The notes under the pieces were generated by a model. The model was not told where the DNA came from. It ran no database searches and saw nothing but the letters and a program-made list of their open reading frames with translations. A DNA stretch of 24,876 nucleotides from Chara braunii (lineage: Eukaryota; Streptophyta; Charophyceae; Charales; Characeae). Where the stretch lies: the NCBI GenBank assembly GCA_003427395.1, contig BFEA01000008.1:7729112-7753987 (forward strand), written 5' to 3'. Shown here in pieces: positions 17,836 through 24,876 of the stretch; positions within the stretch are counted from its first letter, which is position 1; each line of letters begins with the position of its first letter. The position numbers and the translations under genes are program-made.

Positions 17836-18240
17836 ATGGATGATGGGACTCCCTTCCACGTCACGGATTGGGAAAGCCTGAGACACCGACGGTTCCGAGA
17901 ATACTGGGAGTGGAATAACACCTGTCTTCTCGCACAACCCTGCCCCAACCCTCCAAAATTCCCCTTTTGCACGGGAAACGAATGTGTCTGTGAGTGGGAC
18001 ATTGAACGGGCCTTAAGTGCGATCCCTTTTCCCTCCCAGTTCCCCAGCTCACACGTAAGCCAAGTCATCGCCGAACCCGGTGTCGTCATCATTGAGACAG
18101 ACTTTGCTCCCTACCGCCTCGTGTTGTCTTTTCACTGCCTGACGGCGGCCCCGTGGCACGCGCTCGCCCCCTACTGGCCTCGAACCCCGTGCTCCGAGTG
18201 CTTACCAAGCCGCGGGGTTCGTTCGACGAACCCGGACTGA
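17836..18240 (+). CDS. CEWD-family protein, copy 2 (unrecognised)
   Basis: Open frame of 134 codons from an ATG in good context (A at -3, G at +4). I do not recognise the family. The core, residues 51-122 (17986-18201), aligns without gaps to copy 1 (950-1378): 29 of 72 identical, with conserved Cys52, the CEWD tetrapeptide, F.PY.L.L.F, AP and WP.T..S.C. The N-terminal 50 residues are rich in Trp/Arg and then Cys/Pro (NTCLLAQPCPNPPKFPFC), with Cys residues that could bind metal or form disulfides. No signal peptide or membrane segment is visible. It lies inside a 2.76-kb mobile insertion in a dead LINE, so it is either cargo or the element's own protein. Downstream homology to copy 1 continues to 18614, including a second frame at 18285-18500. 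Confidence 0.55.
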   Translation: MDDGTPFHVTDWESLRHRRFREYWEWNNTCLLAQPCPNPPKFPFCTGNECVCEWDIERALSAIPFPSQFPSSHVSQVIAEPGVVIIETDFAPYRLVLSFHCLTAAPWHALAPYWPRTPCSECLPSRGVRSTNPD

Positions 18241-18614
18241 GGCCGAACAGCGAGCACACAGCCTGTGCCTGAGGCCCGCTTCGTTTGACTCGGAGGCTTG
18301 TCACGAGCGACGCTGGCGATTGGTTAGGCAATGTGACACACATAGCGTTCCGCCGGTTCACCAAATCCGAGCCCGGCCTCGGCAACAAAACTCGTGGGGA
18401 TGGCGATGACATCCCCCAAGGCATCAAAGTTGGACGCGGTTCGTTCTTGCTATCTTGCATAACTGACCCTAAGGCTTGCCACAGGAGATTTCAGTTCTGA
18501 CCTGGAACTCCACCCCCATTATCCTAGAATCCTTGGCACACCCCTTTTTCGCACTTCTGGGCCCCCATCCCACTCCGATCAGGAAGTCGCGCTGGGCGTG
18601 AGGTTGGGCGTCAC

Positions 18615-19914
18615 AACCCTTCAAAGTGACCAGATGGCTGAGGCAAGGGTTCCCCCTCCCTTGCCCCTTCCCTTTTTGTGGTCCAGATGGAGGTTCTCTT
18701 AAACATGATTAGATCTCACCCCATCTACAGGGGACTGAGAGTATCCACCCCCCTTGAGCTCAAAGTCTCGGCACTGACCGACGACTTCTCAGCAATTTAT
18801 GAGAACACACAGTGGAATGCCTCTCAGCATTGCATGATTGTCTGAGAGTGAACTGGAATAAATCTATAGCCTTGACACATAATAACTTCCCACTTGCAGT
18901 AGATTTTGGGATAAAGATCCTGCCCTCCGCGGAATCCGACAGATACCTTGGAATCAACGTCTCCTTCGGAGATTCTGACATGGATCAATCAGCAGTCATA
19001 GACAATAGGATATAAGGGATGTATGTGCAAAATGGTCCGGCAGGAAAAAACCTATCTCTGCTCGGGAGGGCACACTAGTAACCAACTGCGCCATACTATC
19101 TATTATTTGCTAGTATTTGGTTCATTCTGGCTATATTCGTCAGATCTCTCCCTCCTCTGCCAAACTAATCAGACAGTTACTAAGCAGATTCATATGGAAA
19201 GGGGACTCCAGTATCCCATCTTGCATCCTGGTGCTTGTCACTGCTGTCTGGTCCAAGTTGCCCTCAATACTGGTAGGGTGATGGTCCTGAGTGCTGGTCA
19301 CACTGAGGTAGGATAGTAGGGACAGGGGGTATGCAGGGAGTATTCACGTGGGGATGGGTAGGGTAGGTGGCCTATCCTGTCAGGACAACCATTGGCTGCT
19401 GCTACCAGCAATCACCGCTGGTCTAGTCCTTGGCCTGTACAACACCCTGGACTTTTTGAGAAGAAAAAAAAAGTCGTGTGGTGGAAACTCGCCGAGAAAT
19501 AGAGAGAGATGGGGTTATGGGCATCCATCCTCGACCCGGAAACGCAGAACGCCGCCCACCCTCCTGGCCAAATGGCCAGTGAGACTGTTAGTATCACAGG
19601 AAAACCAGCCCTGGATGCAGTTAGCGCAGGCCACCACCCTATCCAAGGAAGGAATGGGAACTAATGCATGAAGAAGCAGTATGGCAAAGTATTCTATATT
19701 ACCCACTGACCAGGTCAGTTCAGTCCCCTACTTGGGGACCCATTCTCAATCAAGGCCTGGTCAAAAAATCTCCCCTTCGTTATCAAACCACCTGCCATTG
19801 TATCCGACATTCTCTCCACCAGCCTCTTCGAGAACCCTGATATTGGATTCCGTAACGCATCCGATCAACCCTTCTCCCTGGCCAACTCCTCTGGTAACTT
19901 TGCCAGGAGCTGGG
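18615..19914 (+). pseudogene. LINE RT: catalytic box to thumb, decayed
   Basis: Resumes with QPFKVTRWLRQGFPL (about 18613 on), VVQMEVLLNMIRSHPIYRGLRV, then the catalytic position SALTDD (18774-18785), where active elements have YADD or FADD: the Tyr/Phe and Ala are replaced. It continues as LRVNWNKS.AL and RYLGINV (to about 18960) and LLSRFIWKG (about 19180). Further on, the frame PFSIKAWSKNLPFVIKPP...SSGNFARSW runs to 19913. Several stops and shifts lie between. Confidence 0.85.
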
Positions 19915-19918
19915 TTAA

Positions 19919-20037
19919 ACCACCAGTACCTCCACGTTCTTAGACCGTCAACGCGGTGGCTGAATCGATGCGTTGCGCGGGTCCATATGCATTTGCATCA
20001 GAGCATCCCCACTAAGACCCCCTGGGGTACTGGTGGT
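19919..20037. mobile_element. 119-bp MITE with proven TTAA duplication
   Basis: Perfect 12-bp TIRs ACCACCAGTACC (19919-19930) and GGTACTGGTGGT (20026-20037) between TTAA copies at 19915-19918 and 20038-20041. The host LINE frame runs into the element at ...NFARSW and out of it at RGVWKIYHHQWD. Deleting the element and one TTAA joins these two in the same frame, so the borders and the target duplication are fixed by the host sequence. No coding capacity. Confidence 0.93.
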
Positions 20038-20041
20038 TTAA

Positions 20042-21243
20042 GAGAGGGGTCTGGAAGATTTACCACCACCAGTGGGATGAACAGAAAGCAGATTGGCTCG
20101 CAGATGAAGATCTCCGAAGAAAACTTGGAAACCTCCACAACGCGTGGAGCTTCACAGAAGAACGCTGATTGTAGTTCTCCCTCAAGCATGGAAAGACAAG
20201 CTACAGACAGACTCGAGACTCGTCGATCAAGGATCCTGATGGAGGGACCCAGCAGTACCAGTAAGCTATTTCCAAGCAATACGCCAAGGCAAGAGAGTCG
20301 CAGCGGAGGTTTCCACCTGGAAACTCACAAAAGGTATTCCGAGACAAACAGACCCGAATACTCGGGACTCTCAGCCTCGAGCATTGCCTCAAGAGGTAAG
20401 GGTCATTGAGCATGTCTATGTAGGCAAGAATGGCAGAACACTTCTCGAACCAGCAAAGGGGGAGCACCATAGTCTACTTGGAAGATTGATGAAAGAACAC
20501 TGCGGTGGAACATCACTACAGAAATTCTTCCATAGTGACAACAGTGTTGCTAGCTGATTACTCGTTGCAAATCGGCTAGAAACTCCACTCCAGAGCCTCA
20601 ACTCTCTGAAAATCAGAGTATGGGACTGATGGAACACTCAGATAGAAAAGCTACAGGTACCTAAGCTGGACTCACGATGGGTCGAGTTCTACATCAACTT
20701 CATCCTGGAAAGATTGGAAGTCAAGCTGGCGGGCCTTCGGTGGTTCCATCTGCACAATCAAAGCTTTCCCACGACGGTGTGGTGCGCAGATAAAGGCATG
20801 GATATATCTACCCCTTGTGATGTCTGTCCACGTCTGTCCCTCGAAGACTCCTCCCACCTGTGGTGGGAATGTGTGGTGGCCAGGGGCTTCTCGGAATGGG
20901 TGAACAGGAATGTGGTTTGCTGCCTACGGTACTTGTTCATTTTGGTCCAAGAGTCTAGTTTTATTTGGGGATTCACTCCAAAAGCTCTAGATCAAGAATT
21001 GCAAACAAATTTCGCATTATTGGATTCTGGACTCTTTGGTTGGCTCCTCGCAGAGACCGCAGATTCAGTAATAGTTTCTGGTCGGTCTCACGCCTTGGAA
21101 ACTCTTTCAAATCTGCGTCGAGCAACCTCATTTTGGCTGAGTGGAGAAAGGTGAGAAATAGTTCCCAGCCGAACCTTGAAGCGCAGAAGATCATGATTAG
21201 CAGATGGCCTTTGGAATTCTTTTGGGTAAGTAAGGTTCTCTGA
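20042..21243 (+). pseudogene. LINE C-terminal part with zf-RVT finger
   Basis: RGVWKIYHHQWDEQKADWLADEDL... continues the interrupted frame to about 20176, where a TGA occurs. After further shifts, 20650-21154 carries LDSRWVEFYI...GLRWF then CDVCPRLSLEDSSHLWWEC (from 20816) with spacing C-x2-C-x9-H-x4-C, the zf-RVT finger. The last part, LAEWRKVRNSSQPN...FFWVSKVL, ends at a stop at 21243. No poly(A) tail or target duplication of the LINE is evident downstream. Confidence 0.82.
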
Positions 21244-21249
21244 TAAGAA

Positions 21250-22249
21250 TCAGATAGTACACTCTCAGTTTCTGTGGGATGAAAAGGAGGATCATCCTCC
21301 CCCGGAGCCCTGAGGCTCTCTGGTTGTAATATTGGTGCTCTCCATACTTTCTGAAAGGGACGCTGGACCCGGTTTCCAGAAGGTGCAGCTCCCCACCGAA
21401 TAAATAGAATGGAGCAATCTAAGGGCCTTGCCGGACGGCACAAGAAACGAAACGAAACGACCATCGAACTCGCGGGGCTTCGCGAGCCACTAAATGGACG
21501 TTTCGTTTCGTTTCTGGCCTCACCGCCGCACAGCACATTAGAACTGCCTCGCGGGAGCGACCTGACGAGATCTGGCATGCCATAAGGTCCACCCCGGAGT
21601 AAGGTCGCGAGTTCTGGCATGCGCTAAGGTCCAAAATTTTGGACGCACTCCGTTTGGACGGACTTCCCAGACTCGCGGCGATTCACAACACCTCCACGGG
21701 CCATCGAGAGGACCTGCGAGTTCTCGCGAGTTGCAGGCGGGTACGGAAGGGGCACGTGCGCAGGCTCGCGAACTCGAACTCTGACAGCATTCGCGACTTT
21801 CTCCTGACAGGTTTCGTGTGGTCACTGTGCTGCGAGATGTTCACGAAATGAAGTAGGTTTTTTTTTCCGTTTTGTGTACCGTCCGGCCCTCAACCAGAGT
21901 GCTGCTCGTATCACTCCCGTTCAGAGGCCCATCTGCCACATTTACAAACAAACAAAAAAGAAAAAATCACGGAGAAAGAAGAAGTCGAAAAGGTAATTTG
22001 ATACCACCTCTGGAGGTGGTCTCAAAAAGGGTCCTCCTGCGGCCATGCAGGCTGCTGACATAAGGGTCACCAAAAAGGACATTTGGGTAGCGGGCCACTC
22101 TAATGTGACCTGAAAACTGCCTCAAATTTTGGGATTTAAGGTCATCAGGTCCCCATGTGAGTATGCCCTGAGGGCCATGGAGGGAGTCCTTGTTTTCGTA
22201 ATCCAACGTCACCGCTCCAGAGAGACAATTCTGCATGGCTGGACCAGTG
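21250..22249. other. Non-coding, with inverted and direct repeats
   Basis: No gene recognised. A 42-bp spaced direct repeat TCTGGCATGC...TAAGGTCC occurs at 21571 and 21613. Bases 22145-22163 are the exact complement of 11139-11157 (TACTCACATGGGGACCTGA), which hints at a dispersed repeat. Confidence 0.45.
21443..21515. repeat. 17-bp perfect inverted repeat
   Basis: AGAAACGAAACGAAACG (21443-21459) and its exact complement (21499-21515) are 39 bp apart. The spacer contains a smaller hairpin, CTCGC...GCGAG. The arms are built of a GAAAC pentamer. Confidence 0.9.
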
Positions 22250-22251
22250 CA

Positions 22252-22342
22252 GATGTGCCACGGATATGGGCACAGGTTCAATGAATATGGGCAGGGTACT
22301 GGTATGACACGAATATGGGCAGACGTGCCACGAATACGGGCT
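22252..22342. repeat. Imperfect GTGCCACGAATATGGGCA repeats
   Basis: Variants of (GTGC)CACGAATATGGGC occur near 22255, 22282, 22309 and 22326. Confidence 0.7.
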
Positions 22343-22577
22343 CAAGTCAGTAATGGAATATTCCCTTCAAAGATCCTGCATCAGCCGTACTCACAATGCA
22401 AATCTTGAGCTATGTATCTGGCTGCAAACACGAGTCCAGTAGCAATGTATCTGCACCGTCATGTCGGCAATACAAGTCTGCAGTATGGGCTCGTGTTAGT
22501 GTGCTTTGTGAGGGCTCGATGACCCTTTGGTACTTCTTCTTCCCCCCGCCCCCCGCCCCAAAAAAAAAATTAAACTT

Positions 22578-22643
22578 TCAATTTCACAACGAACTTGGAG
22601 GCCCAGTGCTATTTCACTTTCACAATGAACTTGGGAGGCCCAG
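22578..22643. repeat. Short tandem duplication
   Basis: TTTCACAACGAACTTGGAGG with CCCAG recurs about 35 bp on as TTTCACAATGAACTTGGGAGG with CCCAG. Confidence 0.85.
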
Positions 22644-22647
22644 GGCA

Positions 22648-23030
22648 TGGTTCCACTAGCACACGAGTCTGGTATACGGTCGCACACAGTTGGCTGTGTG
22701 AATGAAATCAGCCCTCCTTTACCTTACTAAGCACTTTTCTCCGACGCTTGGAACACCCTGCGGGCATGCGGGCCAAGCTTTGTCGAAGCATCAGCACAAC
22801 TTATTTTTTTTGTTTGCCTGGCGCTGCCAGCCACCTCGGTTCCACTAGCACACGAGTCTGGTATGTGGTTGCACACAGTTGGCTGTGTGAATGAAATCAG
22901 CCCTCCTTTACCGTCCTAGTCACTTTTCTCCGACGCTGGAAAGACCGTGCGGGCCAAGCTTTGTCGAAGCATCAGCAGGACTTCTTTTTTTTTGTTGTTC
23001 CCTGGCGCCGCCAGCCATTTTGGTCCGGTA
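22648..23030. repeat. 200-bp tandem duplication, MITE-related
   Basis: Units begin TTCCACTAGCACACGAGTCT at about 22650 and 22850. Both contain GGCTGTGTGAATGAAATCAG, CACTTTTCTCCGACGC, GGGCCAAGCTTTGTCGAAGC and a T-run, and end with the hairpin CTGGC-N3-GCCAG (22818-22830; 23002-23014). The T-run plus hairpin resembles 15700-15728 in the 202-bp MITE, and the block ends at a TIR of that family. Confidence 0.85.
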
Positions 23031-23079
23031 GGCCCATTGCCCACTGAATGCGCCGCATATACGACAAGGCCCCCTGGCC

Positions 23080-23119
23080 GGTGTATGGGCCAAGTACTGG
23101 TTGTTTAAACCACAAGTAC
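23080..23119. mobile_element. MITE right end abutting a second end
   Basis: GTATGGGCCAAGTACTGG (from about 23083) and the following bases match the right TIR of the 15615-15816 element and end in TTAA (23105-23108). The next bases, ACCACAAGTAC (23109-23119), resemble a left TIR of the same family. I found no left end upstream of 23080 and no right end downstream, so two truncated elements may share one TTAA. Confidence 0.6.
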
Positions 23120-23252
23120 AAATGAGCCTCCTTTTTCTGAACCAATTTTTATATATATATATTTTTTAATTATTGGGAACAGCTCCAATCTATTCGTGGG
23201 GAGCAGCACGTGCTGGGAACCGGGCCCAGCATCCCATATAGAAATTTGCATA

Positions 23253-23819
23253 GAATTGAAAATTGAAATATCGGGGCCATTACCCAGCTTTGGCTCAGGA
23301 AAATTTGGGAGCTATTCAGAAATGACTAAGACAAACATCAGAGATAAGCCAGATTCAAAAGACGACTCAGGAACCCCCCCCCCCATCAATCCTCTTTACC
23401 TCACTCCGGCAAGACTTACTGCAGCAGAGCAACCATCTCTGCTGCCGCTATACCCTATTTCCATCCTACCAGCTAGCCCCCTCACTAGCAGGACGCGTGG
23501 TATCCCGCTATCTCTTTCTCCCACTCACCTTTTTTGAATTGGAAATTTGAGGTACCGGGGCCGTTACCCGGCTTTGGCTCAAAAAGTTGAAGCTACTTAG
23601 GAAATGACTACGACAGAACTTCAAGAATAAGCAGAATTCAAAACAGCTCAGAACCCCCCCCATCAATCCTCTGCGCCTCACTCCGGCAAGACTTACTGCA
23701 GCAGAGCCACCATCTCTGCTGCTGCTGTACCCTATTCCGATCCTACCAGCGGGCCCCCTCACTAGTAGGACGCATGCTATCCCACCATCTCCTTCTCCCA
23801 CTCACCTCGTTTCTTTTTG
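23253..23819. repeat. 283-bp tandem duplication
   Basis: Copy A (23253-23535) and copy B (23536-23818) share GGGGCC.TTACCC.GCTTTGGCTC, CATCAATCCTCT, CTCACTCCGGCAAGACTTAC, TGCAGCAGAGC.ACCATCTC, CCCTCACTAG.AGGACGC and CTCCCACTCACCT, with small indels. A partial third start (GAAATACC) follows copy B. No gene inside. Confidence 0.92.
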
Positions 23820-24787
23820 AAATACCTATATAGTATAAACACATACAGTAATTCGAGAGGCATGAGAATAGACCGCCAGAGTCCTAAGAAATGCTCCGAA
23901 AACCTCGAACTTCCTAACAAACCTTCCCAATGTTCTCCAAAATTGTCTTACTCCCTGCCGAGCTCTTCCAGGTCTCACACCCCCGCTTCCTGCTGGGTTA
24001 CAGGGCAACACAACTCACCCCAGCTCCGACCAGCGTCGTCCCGGCAGCAACCCTCGGTTGTCCCGTGAGATGCCCACCCCAAAGCATCCCCAGATCTCTC
24101 TACCAGGCCTTGCGCTGTATCAGTATATAGATTATGTCAATATACACAATCAACAATTTATTCTAGAAAATTCATTCTATAATAAATACATATATTCTCT
24201 TAACATAAGTAATTAAATATATTCTGTATTATCCTAGAATCTNGTTTAGAGTAAAAAAAATACCGTTTTTGGCTTATATGTAGAAAAGAAACCTAAACGC
24301 TAATTGAACTAACACCATGGAAACCATCTAACCTATGAATTCAAAATGATTCATTCCCAAAAGTTAGGGGACTTGCCTCAGGCCGGGCCTGTGGCCGGGT
24401 GGAATTTTTTTGGGTCCTATGCAGGACTAGTGCCAACCATGACGTGTGGGACAATTTTTCTTTTTCTGCCCGGCCCCAGGCCCGCCGTGGGGTGAGTTCA
24501 TTTGTTTTTCTTTTTGGGAAAATTTCCGAGATGCCCGTGAAATTTCCATTAATTTGCCGCGTGCCCCTCTGACGGCCGACTTACCCTGTCGTGCCCTGGG
24601 GCCTCTGAAGTTTTCTGCAGGCCCCTGTCAGCATGGGGCGCAACTTTCTCCTATGCCTTTACCGGACCGTGGGTGGCATTTCATCGGTACCTCTTCGAAA
24701 TGCCCTCACAAGGGGCATGCATCTTTCTGTGATGCGCTTGCAGCAAGCCACCGAAAATGCTGCAGCAGTCAGTCCCTTCACGTTCGT
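23820..24787. other. No supported gene; AT-rich then GC-rich DNA
   Basis: About 24120-24360 is A/T-rich with one undetermined base at 24243. About 24380-24500 has GGCCGGGCCT/CCCGGCCCC-type short inverted blocks. No coding motif seen. Confidence 0.4.
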
Positions 24788-24803
24788 GTGTGTGTGTGTG
24801 TGT

Positions 24804-24876
<73 letters not shown>
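24788..24876. repeat. (GT)n(AG)n microsatellite, cut by window end
   Basis: A GT tract (24788-24803), TCAC, then an AG tract running off the window. Confidence 0.95.

Larger units (their letters stand above)
15858..18614. mobile_element. 2.76-kb insertion carrying CEWD copy 2
   Basis: It splits the LINE frame between NGMLSQP (ending about 15857) and QPFKVTRWLRQG (from about 18613). The first bases GTGACG are inverted at the end as CGTCAC (18609-18614), and a second shared block CGACTTYCTG lies 20 bp (left) and 19 bp (right) further in. The flanks repeat AACCCT (15852-15857 and 18615-18620); counting the neighbouring bases, the match is 11 bp, GTCACAACCCT. The right border also equals the point where similarity to copy 1 ends (1718). 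TIRs plus duplication suggest a cut-and-paste element, perhaps Mutator-like if the duplication is 9-11 bp. No transposase was recognised. Confidence 0.65.

Noticed and set aside
15858-18614. Insertion as a retroelement with target-site duplication
   Set aside because: No RT, LTRs or poly(A) tail; inverted ends fit a DNA transposon better.
22292-22303. GGGTACTGGTAT as another MITE right end
   Set aside because: Only the GGTACTGGT core matches; there is no TTAA and no partner end.

Overview
The window looks like nuclear DNA of a land-plant or charophyte-type streptophyte; a Chara-like alga is my best guess. That guess rests on a plant-type SAL1/HAL2 bisphosphate nucleotidase, a fragment resembling plant mitochondrial 26S rRNA, TTTAGGG (plant-type) telomere-like repeats, plant-style LINE retrotransposons with a zf-RVT zinc domain, and a very high density of (AG)n/(CT)n/(AC)n microsatellites. 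There are no prokaryotic gene arrays. Most long open frames are read-through of simple repeats. The species itself cannot be proven from this sequence.

Layout. 1-2340: simple repeats, two Helitron-like 3' ends (about 720-753 and 2268-2299), and between them copy 1 of an unrecognised repeated protein family, called here the CEWD family. 2340-5160: diverged tandem duplications, a possible TATA box and 5' exon, and two (AC)n(AG)n compound microsatellites. 5287-7092: the one clear host gene, SAL1-like, in one uninterrupted reading frame, followed by a decayed tandem copy of its 3' end (7181-7325). 7360-10460: trinucleotide and AG/CT microsatellite blocks with local duplications. About 10795-11058: a nuclear copy of mitochondrial large-subunit rRNA (NUMT). 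11535-12575: a transposon-like element with 26-bp terminal inverted repeats, TTAA target duplications and an interior of microsatellite-fringed hairpins (with a 312-base gap).

12600-21243 is best read as one decayed LINE ORF2 repeatedly broken by later insertions. RT N-terminal part 12600-13260; an intervening block 13260-15133 holding the tail of a second LINE; RT blocks 15147-15614; a 202-bp MITE (15615-15816); LINE 15821-15857; a 2.76-kb DNA-transposon-like element carrying CEWD copy 2 (15858-18614); LINE 18615-19914 with a degenerate catalytic box; a 119-bp MITE (19919-20037); LINE 20042-21243 with the zf-RVT finger. For the last MITE, removing the element plus one TTAA restores the LINE reading frame, which defines its ends to the base. 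21250-24876 is non-coding: inverted repeats, a 200-bp tandem duplication ending in a TIR of the same MITE family, a 283-bp tandem duplication, an AT-rich stretch, and a terminal (GT)n(AG)n tract.

Working together: only SAL1 has an assignable cellular role (degradation of 3'-phosphoadenosine 5'-phosphate, PAP). The most novel material is the CEWD family. Its two copies share a gapless 72-residue core with many synonymous differences, one copy sits in a mobile element with its own TATA-like and splice-donor-like signals, and I recognise no known domain in it. The TTAA MITE family, with its hairpin-rich long member, is the second point of interest.
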